Positions 1 to 8,533 of a stretch of 64,000 nt of DNA are shown piece after piece. The stretch's first letter is position 1, and each line of letters begins with the position of its first letter. The DNA is taken from assembly GCA_028554795.2 (NCBI GenBank), contig CM068835.1:26910311-26974310 (forward strand), in the 5' to 3' direction. The translations under genes were made by a program, and so were the position numbers. Under the pieces are notes generated by a model. That model had not been told where the DNA came from, made no database searches, and worked only from the letters and a program-made list of their open reading frames with translations. This DNA is from Sinohyriopsis cumingii (lineage: Eukaryota > Mollusca > Bivalvia > Unionida > Unionidae).

Positions 1-1560
1 CGAACCATGGAAGACTTGTACCAGGCCACTTGTCAGCGACGCCTAAAGTTAGAACAGGAAGGATACCAAGTGGTGGAAATGTGGGAACACGAGTACGATC
101 ACCGTTTGAAACCGATCCCGAGTTTAAACGCCTCATGGAAAGTTACCAGTTCATGGACCAGCTGAACCCAAGGGATAGTTTGTACGGAGGAAGAACCAAT
201 GCCACCTGTTTGCTGTACCACGCCGACGAAGAGAAAGAAGAAGAAATGAAATACTTGGACGTGTGTTCGCTGTATCCCTACGTGTGCAAATATTGTCGCT
301 TTCCTGTAGGGCACCCACAATTGTTGACGGAACACATCGACCTGAAAAACATTCGACAATACGAAGGTCTGCTCAAGTGTAAAGTTTTGCCTCCCAAGGA
401 CTTGTACCATCCCGTGTTACCTCACCATTGCCAAGGCAAACTGATGTTTCCTTTGTGCCGTACTTGTGCCGAAACGTGCAACCAAGACCAACCTTGTCAT
501 CACACCCAGGAAGAACGGGCCTTGACCGGAACCTGGGTCAGCGTAGAATTGTTCAAAGCTCTGGACATGGGATACCAACTGTTAGAAGTGTACGAAATTT
601 GTCACTTTCCCAAGACACAACAATATCACAAGGGTGACCCAACGCAGAAAGGCATTTTCGCCGACTACGTGGATGCCTTTTTGAAACTGAAGCAAGAAGC
701 GAGCGGCTATACTTCCTGGTGTCACACTCCCGAAGACGAAAAGACATTCAAAGAGAAATACTACGAACAAGAAGGCATCACTTTAAATCACATCGAGAAA
801 AACGAAAGCAGGCGATCGTTTGCCAAAGTGATGTTAAATTGCTTGTGGGGTAAAATGGCACAACGACCGTGTTTACCCAAAACGGAATATTTGACAGAAC
901 CTTCTCGCTACTTCCAGATGATTCACGACAAAACCAAATACATGAAACACGTGGACGTCGTTCGTGAGGATTTGATCTTGGTCAATTACGAAGAAGATCT
1001 GGACTTTGTACAAGACGACCCCTTTGGAAATGTCATCATTGCGGCTTACGTGACAGCCCATGCTCGCTTAAAATTGTACGAAGCTTTAGAACTGTTAGGG
1101 GAACGTGTCCTGTACTTTGACACGGACAGTTGCATTTACATCCATCACCCGAGTCAACATCACCCTGACATCGAAGGAGATCGTTTAGGAGCCTGGACAG
1201 ACGAGCACCCCGATGACAAGATTCTAAGTTTCGCCAGTGGCGGTCCAAAAAATTACGGTTACGAATACCGGGACAAACAAGGAGAAGTGCACACGACGTG
1301 TAAAGTGAAAGGATTGACTCTGAATTATCGTACCAGTCGAGTGGTCAACTTTGGGGTACTGAAAGAAGCCTTGCAGTCTGGAAAGGTCAACACTTTAAAG
1401 TGACCACCTATCAACCCAACAAGATCGTACGTTTACCCACTCACCACATCGTCAGTCGACCCTTGGAAAAAGTCTATCAAATCGTGTACCAGAAGCGAGT
1501 GCGACTTCCCAATCATTTCACCTTACCGTATGGACACGTCGGTATAAAACATTGGTTGTA
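1..1560 (+). pseudogene. Protein-primed family B DNA polymerase (pPolB), C-terminal part, Polinton A
   Basis: This replicative polymerase would copy the element from a terminal protein. The window opens inside it. Visible landmarks, in order, are a GGRTNA stretch, the palm motif DVCSLYP (about position 258), the KVMLNCLWG fingers motif (about 825), the catalytic DTDS (about 1120) and a KVKGL motif near 1305. The spacing and order fit pPolB of Polintons and adintoviruses. Similarity to the Polinton B polymerase continues to about 1560, just before the BIR genes. The gene looks broken and its N-terminal exonuclease part is outside the window. Confidence 0.93.
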
Positions 1561-1605
1561 AGAGGATAGTCACCCACCAGAAGCATGACTTCCAAACAGC
1601 AATAA

Positions 1606-2043
1606 TTGAGTGAGAAACCCGATGAGAACTCCAAGTTCAAACCCTACCCTTTTCCAGTCTTCTTACCTGACTATTGTGATTGTGCCCGTCGATTGGACAC
1701 GTTTCAGAAATGGCCTACGGATAGGGAAGGATTACCTTCTTCCCATGTTTTAGCTAGAACAGGATTTGTCTACTTGGGACCTGAGTCAGGATTGGGATAC
1801 GAAGCACAGTGTTTCGCTTGCGGACTGAAGTTACGAATGGATCTATGTATCTACAAAGATTCAGCTATTCTGGAACATACTCGATGGTCTCCGCACTGTC
1901 CTTACCTTTCTCTGGCCTTTCCACCCATGACATTACGGTACAATGATGACGGCACCTTAGAGACGGTACCTTCCAAAACTAGACATAAAAAACATAAAAA
2001 AGGAACGATGTACAAGCTTGAGACTGCATTGCGACTAGTATAA
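1606..2043 (+). CDS. BIR-domain protein 1 (IAP-like), Polinton A
   Basis: About 145 residues with one baculoviral IAP repeat. The Zn ligands CFACG, then EHTRWSPHCPYL, give the C-x2-C...H-x6-C arrangement, preceded by the usual RLDTFQKWP and LARTGFVYLG segments. BIR domains bind caspases or IAP antagonists, so a role in blocking host cell death is the family-based inference. No RING domain is present. It sits directly after the polymerase and before a second BIR gene. Polinton B has only one BIR gene here, so this copy may be a tandem duplicate or a separate acquisition. The start codon is uncertain: no ATG lies at the N-terminal end of the open frame. Confidence 0.85.
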   Translation: MSEKPDENSKFKPYPFPVFLPDYCDCARRLDTFQKWPTDREGLPSSHVLARTGFVYLGPESGLGYEAQCFACGLKLRMDLCIYKDSAILEHTRWSPHCPYLSLAFPPMTLRYNDDGTLETVPSKTRHKKHKKGTMYKLETALRLV

Positions 2044-2045
2044 AA
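2039..2045 (+). promoter_or_regulatory. TATA box upstream of BIR gene 2
   Basis: TATAAAAAGG lies about 60 bp before the ATG of the second BIR gene. The same type of box (TATAAAA plus GG or GA) recurs shortly before several other core genes of both elements, which suggests that they are transcribed individually. Confidence 0.5.
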
Positions 2046-2105
2046 AGGGACTATGGTCAAGATCGATAGTTCATTGTGACTACCTACCAAGACCGAGCGA
2101 ACAAG

Positions 2106-2741
2106 ATGAATACTTTCAGAGAAACACACAACAAGTTCAGACAGGCACAATTCAAGTGTGGGACTTCGGAAGTGGAATGCGATTGTGAGCCTTGCGATGG
2201 GAACAATGCTGTACGCTGTGACCTTAGCGATGCCGTAAAGCATCCAGGGAACTTTGTTCTCACTACCCCTATCATGGAAAGGGATGCTGTGCGTGTCAAA
2301 CCTGAGGGATGCGAAAGCGATGCCGCTCGTCCTCTTGGACACTTTACTGGGTTTCGTTTTAAAGGGGAATGTTCATCTTCACGTCTACCCCCCTACGGAT
2401 GTCATCCAGCCCTGAGCAAACTCCTGTTTATGTCACCCAACCCTCATCGAAACGAACCTGTGAAAGACGAATATTCGTTTCCTGTGCGTTTGTCGGAATA
2501 CTGCGACTTTGAAAATCGTCTTCAATCGTTCAAAGGAAAATGGCCTAAGTATCTGGGAGGACCGACCCCCGAAGAATTAGCCAGAGCCGGATTTTTATAC
2601 TTGGGCGAAGGAGATAAAGTCAAGTGCTTCAGTTGCGGTGTGTCACTTCACCACTGGGAACCGCAAGATTCGGCCTACGTAGAACATGCTCGATGGTCAC
2701 CGAATTGTCATTACTTACCCTTAGTGGGACCGAGACATTGA
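2106..2741 (+). CDS. BIR-domain protein 2 with Cys-rich N-terminus, Polinton A
   Basis: An open frame of about 212 residues from the first ATG. The N-terminal half is unusual: Cys/Asp-rich, with repeated pieces such as CDGNNAVRCDLSDAV, RVKPEGCESDA and PPYGCHP. The C-terminal half is a textbook BIR: RLQSFKGKWP, LARAGFLYLGEGDKVKCFSCG, then WEPQDSAYVEHARWSPNC. The family role is binding caspases or IAP-binding-motif proteins; anti-apoptotic action in the host is inferred. The Polinton B counterpart at 22585-23162 keeps the same two-part design. The repeated N-terminal part matches nothing I recognise. Confidence 0.88.
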   Translation: MNTFRETHNKFRQAQFKCGTSEVECDCEPCDGNNAVRCDLSDAVKHPGNFVLTTPIMERDAVRVKPEGCESDAARPLGHFTGFRFKGECSSSRLPPYGCHPALSKLLFMSPNPHRNEPVKDEYSFPVRLSEYCDFENRLQSFKGKWPKYLGGPTPEELARAGFLYLGEGDKVKCFSCGVSLHHWEPQDSAYVEHARWSPNCHYLPLVGPRH

Positions 2742-2763
2742 AGTAACTTACCATAATCTGTTT

Positions 2764-3253
2764 ATGGATACTTTACACGAGGACATTCGTGCTTTGCCTG
2801 TGGAGTTGAGAGAACGCATTTACCGAGCTGGTCAAAATACAAGTCAAACGTAAAGAACAGTTGCATCCGTTACGTCACCAGATCTTTAACCACTGGTACC
2901 TGAATGGTATAAAAGAACTGATTCGTCAGAAATTGTTTCGGTGGTCAGACATTGTTCAAAATTTTGAGGTCGCCAATGATCGACATGTTCATAATTTTGG
3001 TTACTTCGAGATTCACCTAGTGCAACGCATTGAGGAAGACAAGTTAAAGGATTACCAACATATTTTACGTGGAATCTACTTAGCGGAAGAGGAAACTTCT
3101 AAACAAACTCTGACGTTTCGGTTACAGTATGCAACATTTAGATTCCCCACTGGAGAACGAAGATCTCTGGCTAGAAAGTACGTGTATTGCATCCGAAAAA
3201 AAGAGAATATAAAAACAGGCTGTCATGCCATGACTTATGTCACATGCAATTGA
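2764..3253 (+). pseudogene. Conserved Polinton protein of unknown function (LPVELRERIYR type)
   Basis: The region opens with a short ATG-led stretch containing LPVELRERIYR, which resembles the first helix of F-box-like motifs. It continues with a helical, charged segment (NHWYLNGIKELI, KLKDYQHILRGIYL). Polinton B has the same gene at 23602-24010, which shows it is a genuine conserved gene. An F-box-like reading would mean recruitment of a ubiquitin ligase, next to IAP-like genes, but that is speculative. The region looks broken. Confidence 0.5.
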
Positions 3254-3447
3254 ACAGATTCCGTGGAAGGAATTCAATGACCATATTCAAACCGTGGATC
3301 ATTACCATCAATTATTACAATAACTGTATCCATTCAATTTGGGTCGACAAGTGGTGTGTGTCTTAGTGACTTGTTTTCTAGGATTTCGTTTACCAGCCGA
3401 TTCTTTGTGGACTCTTCACGAACAGTATTTACCACCCCATTCAACAT
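3243..3447 (+). pseudogene. Small conserved protein with one hydrophobic segment
   Basis: It is recognised mainly by comparison with the open 80-residue frame at 24045-24287 in Polinton B. Both share an IPWKxxND start and a hydrophobic VVCVLVT stretch that could span a membrane. Function is unknown. It is packed tightly between its neighbours, with almost no spacer. Confidence 0.45.
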
Positions 3448-3691
3448 GAAAGTGGTGCCTTTAAATGTTCACGAGAGACTCCTTTTGCTCAAAGCCTTAC
3501 GTTTTCATCTGGATACCTCTCGACCTCTACGGGAAAAAAAGATTCGTCAACTTTTAGCTACCCAAAACGTGTATGACGATGTGTGTGTAGCTTGTGACTT
3601 GCACCCCCATTGGACAGATGTCCGTGCCTGGAAAAAATGGGATTTTGAGGCTTGGACCCAAGAAGTGGCCCAGTATGCTCGAGAGTTGTGA
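3446..3691 (+). CDS. Small conserved Polinton protein, unknown (81 aa)
   Basis: An open frame from ATG with MKVVPLNVHERLLLLKALRF at the start and aromatic-rich DLHPHWTDVRAWKKWDFEAW near the end. Polinton B keeps a close copy at 24288-24521, including the VYDDVCVAC segment, so the protein was under selection. No motif identifies it. The next gene starts inside its 3' end, a compact viral-style overlap of 17 nt. Confidence 0.6.
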   Translation: MKVVPLNVHERLLLLKALRFHLDTSRPLREKKIRQLLATQNVYDDVCVACDLHPHWTDVRAWKKWDFEAWTQEVAQYAREL

Positions 3692-3977
3692 TCCTTCCTT
3701 TCAACGTCCAAAGAAAAAAGTCACTTTTCAACCTGTGTTAGTGACAGTACCAGAAGAACCCGTCACCCAGGACAGGACTGTCGTGGACAGGTCTGAAAGA
3801 CCCTTTCGGGAGGACACTTGTGTGACCTTACCCCCTATAGAACTGGTCAGAACATTACCCAAAACATGTTGTACAGACACTTGTTTCTATTCCACGTTAA
3901 TGATTTTGATGTGCCTTTTATCCTTGTACTTAAGCCTTTGGCTTTTATGTATTTTTGTCTTTCGTATTCATGTTTAA
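3675..3977 (+). CDS. Small single-pass membrane protein, Polinton A
   Basis: About 100 residues from an ATG that overlaps the preceding gene. The N-terminal half is polar (PKKKVTFQPVLVTVPEEPVT), and the last 30 residues are strongly hydrophobic (MILMCLLSLYLSLWLLCIFV), so a C-terminal tail anchor is likely. Polinton B has a counterpart at 24505-24723. Function is unknown; small tail-anchored proteins in viruses often act in egress or apoptosis control, but nothing here decides that. Confidence 0.55.
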   Translation: MLESCDPSFQRPKKKVTFQPVLVTVPEEPVTQDRTVVDRSERPFREDTCVTLPPIELVRTLPKTCCTDTCFYSTLMILMCLLSLYLSLWLLCIFVFRIHV

Positions 3978-3984
3978 AACATTC

Positions 3985-3990
3985 AATAAA
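3985..3990 (+). terminator. Poly(A) signal AATAAA after the membrane-protein gene
   Basis: AATAAA lies 8 nt after the stop of the tail-anchor gene, in the intergenic gap before the ATPase. It suggests conventional polyadenylation for the core genes, in contrast to the histone-like 3' ends of the accessory cassettes. Confidence 0.5.
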
Positions 3991-4060
3991 CGTGTTCTGA
4001 AAAAAGTATATACACTCTCGTCTTGTTTGTTTTCGTGTCACAAGTGACATTCCTGACACT

Positions 4061-4788
4061 ATGGCTACTTCTGCTGTCTCTGCTCCCTCTTTCTCCACTG
4101 TCAAAGTCATCGACGAACACTTAGATCGTGCCAGTTGGGAGGCTTTGTATCTTCGCCATCCCTTTAACATGCTCATTGCTGGACCCAGCGGTTCAGGCAA
4201 AACCGAATTCGTCAAAAGTTTGATCGAATATAAACATCATTTAATCGATCGTCCACCTCAACGCATCGTGTGGTGTTACAAAGAGTGGCAATCGGCGTAC
4301 AGCCTCTTGCGAGAAAGTCAAGGCGATTCATCGTATTTGTGGAAGGCATTCCTAAAGAAGACGACGGCATCGTCTCTGACTCCCGTCAAACCCATTTGGT
4401 CATTTTTGACGACATGTTAGGAGAAGACGAAGAAGAAATTAAACTGTGGTTCACGCGCAAAGGGCATCATCGTAATGCCAGTGTCGTTTACATTACTCAA
4501 AATTTGTTTCAACAAAGTAAAGCCCATCGCACCATCAGTCTCAATGCGCATTACGTGGTCTTGTTTAAAAGCCCTCGAGATAAATCGCAAGTGCAAGTCT
4601 TAGCCAAACAGTTAGGAACGCCTTGGCTGACTCAGGCGTACGACGATGCCACTCAAACGCCACACGCCTATTTACTCGTCGATTTGAAACCTACGACTCC
4701 CGAGGATTTGCGATTTCGTACCCACTTGTTTCACCACTGGTGCCAAGACGGAGGGCCTGTCCTGTACATGTCTCCGTCCTCGACTTAA
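4061..4788 (+). pseudogene. FtsK/HerA (A32-like) genome-packaging ATPase, Polinton A
   Basis: This family pumps the DNA genome into the capsid. A Walker A loop GPSGSGKT stands about 45 residues in, after LYLRHPFNMLIAG, and a Walker B VIFDDM with the sensor-like VYITQNLFQQ follows. The order and size of about 240 residues match Polinton and adintovirus ATPases. The Polinton B copy lies at 24814-25534. The gene looks broken. Confidence 0.9.
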
Positions 4789-4812
4789 TTTCACTCCACA
4801 AAAAAAAAATCT

Positions 4813-4819
4813 ATAAAAA
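4813..4819 (+). promoter_or_regulatory. TATA box upstream of the 4857 gene
   Basis: TATAAAAACC lies 44 bp before the ATG, in the short gap after the ATPase. The same box is at the same position in Polinton B (about 25543), so it is conserved between the two elements. Confidence 0.5.
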
Positions 4820-4856
4820 CCTCGGACACTTTTCGTCTGTCTCACACAGTTTGAAC

Positions 4857-5123
4857 ATGACGTCCCTTCACTCGCATCTTCCCGTCAAATTGATTCGTGC
4901 CTTGTATGGCATCAGTCGAGAAAAAAATCCACAAACACGAGCTCGTGTCTTAGAAGCTAGTCTCAAAGAAATCTTACGATGGTTCACGGTGACAGCACGT
5001 CAATTGCTATAAGGGATCATTCAGATTCCTCATCAAACCAAACGCATTTTGATCGAAACAAAGTCGCTTTGACCCAACTGGCCGATCCCCGCATCGACAC
5101 TCAAACCAAACAACAAATCATTA
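4857..5123 (+). pseudogene. Helical protein, possible first member of a two-gene virion-protein family
   Basis: It begins MTSLHSHLPVKLIRALYGIS and is predicted to be helical and basic. The layout (N-terminal helix, an I-x-IPHQTK-like segment, a basic stretch, then GG followed by hydrophobic LL) parallels the protein at 5974-6246, although direct similarity is weak. I infer a paralogous, core- or membrane-active virion protein. Polinton B has it at 25591-25855. It looks broken. Confidence 0.4.
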
Positions 5124-5853
5124 TGAAACCTGGAGGGAGCGGTACTCTAGGAGGGGTCATCATTCGCTCTCTCTTAAGATGGGATCCTAATGCTCCCAAA
5201 CTTCTCCCCAAGAAAAAAGAAGCCAAACCAACCTCCAAGAAGAAGAAAAAGAGCCACGGTGTCAAGACCAAGTCCCCAAGGAGACCGTGTCTGCAAGAAC
5301 TTCTCCAGTGGCGGGACCCTCCTCTTACCAGACACCACCCCGGAAAAAGAAAAGAAGCCCCCAGAAAAAGAAACAGAGAAAAAGTCCGCAGAAAAAGAAA
5401 AGCCCACAGAAGAAAACTAGTCGCAAGAGAGGCACTTCGGCTAGGACGCAACCTTACACTCGCAAAGCACGACCTGCAAAGGCGTTGACCGCGTCTCCGG
5501 TAGCCTCAGGTTCATTCACTTCCCCGTTGATGTCACCAAGACCTGAAGAGTACTTGGAGATGTTCATCACACCAAGAACTTCTCCGTTGATTACCCCAAG
5601 AACTTCCCCAGTGGCAGGCCCCTCCAATTTAGCGGCAGTGGCCGTTGCTGACAAAGTACCTTCTCCCAAAATCAAAGTTCAAGAGAGATCGGGCATGTTA
5701 CAAAGTTTACTGGATTTGTCTAAGCAAGAACTGGCTCGATTTAGTCCGTTACGTACCCCTGCACGATGTGTCATGCCTGTCCTGAAGTTGATACGCCGTA
5801 AAGACAACCATTGGCGACGCGTTCCAGTACAAAAAAGGCCTGTGACTAAGTAG
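5124..5853 (+). pseudogene. Lys/Arg-rich and Ser-Pro-rich protein region (possible DNA-condensing core protein)
   Basis: It starts with MKPGGSGTLGGVIIRSLL, followed by long Lys-rich runs (PKKKEAKPTSKKKKKS) and then by repeated PRTSPxAGPS-type segments up to a basic C-terminus (LKLIRRKDNHWRR). The composition resembles DNA-condensing core proteins of adenoviruses, an analogy from composition only. Low-complexity reading in several frames makes exact limits unsure. Polinton B has the same region, split by a SINE. Confidence 0.4.
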
Positions 5854-5973
5854 GGGTATCAGTGTTTTTGGTGCTGAAGACTCAAAGATGTCACCCTCCA
5901 GAAAACATCCCTCTTCTAAACAGCCCCAAGGAAAGAAAAAGGACTGCCTCCTCGTTTAGTCAAACATGGGGAC

Positions 5974-6246
5974 ATGTTATCTGTCCTGTCCAAAGCTTCT
6001 CCACTCCTACGAAAAAAACTCATTCAATCAGCCTCCAAAGAGGTCATTGATACCGTGTGCGAATGTTGTTTGAACGTCTTAAAAGGCACGATCCCATTGT
6101 CCAAACACCAGAAACAATGCTTAGGCAAACATCGTCACGTTCTTCGCCAAATGGTTCAAAAGAAAATTCCCATTCGTCAAAAGAAGAAGATGTTGGTCCA
6201 ACGTGGAGGCATTTTTCCCCTCTTGTTAGGTCCTTTGCTGAATTAG
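5974..6246 (+). CDS. Conserved Polinton/adintovirus basic protein ('NVLKGxIPLS' family)
   Basis: A 90-residue frame with ECCLNVLKGTIPLSKHQK, a basic middle (RQMVQKKIPIRQKKKM) and a QRGG followed by a hydrophobic tail FPLLLGPLL. I recognise this pattern from Polinton and adintovirus genomes, where such proteins are compared with adenovirus core or membrane-active proteins; the exact role is not settled. It lies between the basic protein and the next conserved gene, the usual position. The Polinton B copy is at 26949-27263. Confidence 0.65.
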   Translation: MLSVLSKASPLLRKKLIQSASKEVIDTVCECCLNVLKGTIPLSKHQKQCLGKHRHVLRQMVQKKIPIRQKKKMLVQRGGIFPLLLGPLLN

Positions 6247-6336
6247 TCTTGGGAACCATGTTGGGAGGACTGGTGGGTGCAAGATAAAAAGGCCCTCTGA
6301 AGTCCCAAGATCTCAGAATCGACCCCTGACAACCCC

Positions 6337-6951
6337 ATGGAAGGACGAAAACTAGCTTTAGTGCCTTACAAACGATGGATGGAATACCATCGTTGGCAAG
6401 AACAACACACCCCGCATTTACCTCCCAATCCCCATTTGAGCGAGATGTCCCAGTTACAACACAAACTGCATTCCTTGATGGATCGCCAAGATTTGTCCGA
6501 AACAGAAAAATCGCAAAAGTACGGTCAACTCTTGCAACGACTGCAACTCTTTCACCAGAAAGCTTTAGACGAAACAGCTCTACCCACTCTGAAAGATTTT
6601 ACGACCTTGATGAAAAGTCCAGCACCATCATCACTACCACCATCACTACTACCATCCCCAGGGGTCACCAGAGATGCTACCCCACGAAGACCTGAGGAAG
6701 AAGAGATGCAAGAAGTGTTTCAAACACCGTCAGCAGCTCCCATTTCAAGTAAGATTGCAGCATCCTTGTTGACCCCGTCCCCCACACCCCAACGAGAAGA
6801 AATGAAAGCTTGGGTTAAAAAGATGATGTCCACTCCTCCTTCGACAGAAGTGAAGAAGAAAGAAGGGAAACCAGAAGACCAAAGCCATTCCATTGCCACC
6901 TCCACCACCACTACCTTCGACTTCTACTCCCGTAGATCATCGGACACGTAA
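6337..6951 (+). CDS. Conserved Polinton protein with 'LVPYKRW' N-terminus (204 aa)
   Basis: The N-terminal third carries LALVPYKRWMEYHRW, then LSEMSQLQHKLHSLMDRQDL and SQKYGQLLQRLQLFHQKAL, a helical pattern I associate with a recurring Polinton protein of unknown role. The rest is Ser/Pro/Thr-rich and probably disordered. A GATAAAAAGG box lies about 50 bp upstream. Polinton B retains it at 27326-27939. It directly precedes the integrase. Confidence 0.6.
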   Translation: MEGRKLALVPYKRWMEYHRWQEQHTPHLPPNPHLSEMSQLQHKLHSLMDRQDLSETEKSQKYGQLLQRLQLFHQKALDETALPTLKDFTTLMKSPAPSSLPPSLLPSPGVTRDATPRRPEEEEMQEVFQTPSAAPISSKIAASLLTPSPTPQREEMKAWVKKMMSTPPSTEVKKKEGKPEDQSHSIATSTTTTFDFYSRRSSDT

Positions 6952-7028
6952 ATCCGTTTCTAAACCACCCTTTCGACCCACCCAAAGTAGCATCACCGAA
7001 GAGTGGGTGACTTACTAACACACAAAAA

Positions 7029-8116
7029 ATGGAGAAGGTGTTAGCCAGCATTTACTACCATCCCTCCCATCCTGCAGGTTACGCAGGAGTTCAAAAATTG
7101 TATCGTGCTCCCAAAATTCGACTGAAAAGTCTCCGTTTACCTCAAGTGCAACGATGGTTACAAGAACAAGCTACCTACACTTTACACAAACCCATTCGAC
7201 GCAAGTTTGCCAGAAGTCGCACCCGAGTGGAAGGCATCGATCATCAATGGCAAGCCGACTTAGCCGATGTCTCTCATTTGGCCAGCTACAATCGCGGCTA
7301 CAAATATTTGTTTTGTGTCATCGACGTCTTTTCCAAATTTGCCTGGGTTGTACCCTTGACTTCCAAATCGAGCGGCGAGTGTTGAAACAAAGCGGTCGTC
7401 ACCCTCTTCGATGGCAAACGGACAAAGGCACCGAATTTCTGAACCAAGCTTTCCAAAAAGAATTAAAGAAACGTGACATTCATTTTTTTACCACCGAGAA
7501 TCCCGAAACCAAAGCCAGCATCGTGGAACGTTTTCAACGCACTTTGAAAGAATGCATGTGGAAATATTTTACGCATCACCACACTCTGAAATACATCGAC
7601 ATCTTACCGCACCTGGTGCAAGCGTACAACCAATCTTACCATCGAATCATCGGACGTGCCCCGCAAGAGGTGACTCCCGAGAACGAAGTGTTGGTGTTTG
7701 AGCTCCTGTTTGGTACGTCCCCGACGAGGGCTGTTCCCAAGAAAGGTGGAGTGTTGGACGTAGGAGATTGGGTGCGCATTGGCAAAACCAAACGCACTTT
7801 TGACAAAGGTTACTTACCTAACTGGACGACCGAATTGTTTCGTGTCACTGGACGAGTGCATGGCCGTCATCCTGCCGTCTATAAATTGGAAGACATGAAC
7901 GGAGAAGTGCTCAAAGGAACGTTTTATTTGCCCGAGTTACAATGTGTCACCAAAAAAGAAGACGACGTGTACGACATCGAAAGCATTCTCGAACGCAGAA
8001 CCCGTAATGTGGGCAAACGACGTGTCAAAGAAGTCAAAGTACGTTGGAAAGGATATCCACCCAGTTTTGATTCTTGGATCGACGCTTCGCAAGTCATCGA
8101 CTATAAAAAGAAGTGA
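7029..8116 (+). pseudogene. Retroviral-type (rve) integrase with C-terminal chromodomain, Polinton A
   Basis: It integrates the element and makes the 6-bp target duplication. The N-terminal region (YYHPSHPAGYAGVQKLYRA) is followed by the DDE core: the first Asp in WQADLADVSHLASYNRGYKY, the second in QTDKGTEF, and Glu in ASIVERFQRTLKE. The C-terminus is a chromodomain (YDIESILERR, KVRWKGYPPSFDSWI), which binds methylated histone tails in relatives and could direct insertion to heterochromatin. No reverse transcriptase or LTR is nearby, which separates it from Gypsy elements. It looks broken. Confidence 0.93.
8102..8108 (+). promoter_or_regulatory. TATA box at the integrase 3' end
   Basis: TATAAAAAG lies inside the last codons of the integrase gene, 14 bp before the ATG of the next gene. 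Polinton B has the identical arrangement near 29073. It may drive the membrane-protein gene, although the distance is short. Confidence 0.35.
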
Positions 8117-8121
8117 CCATC

Positions 8122-8493
8122 ATGCCTTTTCACACAGACGCAGCTACGTCGACCACTCCTTCACCCAGCTCTTCCCTGCAAGATTTACAAAAACAACCTT
8201 TGTGGGTGTGGTGTGGAGAACGTGTGCCTATAACGCAAATCGTCTTTTTCTGCCAAATCTTCGTGGTGTATTGTGTCATCGGTGCAGCCATTGCCAATTT
8301 GAGTTTGCAACAAGGAGACAAACAATTGTGGACTATTTTATTAAGCAGTTGCATCAGTTACCTGCTTCCCAGTCCCTCCCTGAAATTCTCCTCGAACGAG
8401 AACCACGGGAACCTTGTGTCCAGTGCCAGTACCAGTCACCACTCCAATAACAACCACAATCAGAACCCCATTTGGGCGGAGACACCCCTCTGA
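8122..8493 (+). CDS. Conserved two-helix membrane protein, Polinton A
   Basis: A 124-residue frame with the core GERVPITQIVFFCQIFVVYC, VIGAAIANLSL and LWTILLSSCISYLLPSP, giving two probable membrane helices. I recognise this type from other Polinton and adintovirus genomes, always near the integrase or capsid genes; its role is unknown. The C-terminus is Ser/Asn-rich. Polinton B keeps a close copy at 29096-29368, evidence of earlier selection. Confidence 0.65.
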   Translation: MPFHTDAATSTTPSPSSSLQDLQKQPLWVWCGERVPITQIVFFCQIFVVYCVIGAAIANLSLQQGDKQLWTILLSSCISYLLPSPSLKFSSNENHGNLVSSASTSHHSNNNHNQNPIWAETPL

Positions 8494-8533
8494 CGTCCAG
8501 TAACCCCTCGAACAGCCACAGAACTCTGGAATT

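Noticed and set aside
7029-8116. Gypsy/chromovirus integrase
   Set aside because: A chromodomain integrase also occurs in chromoviruses, but no gag, protease-RT or LTR is near, and all neighbours are Polinton genes.
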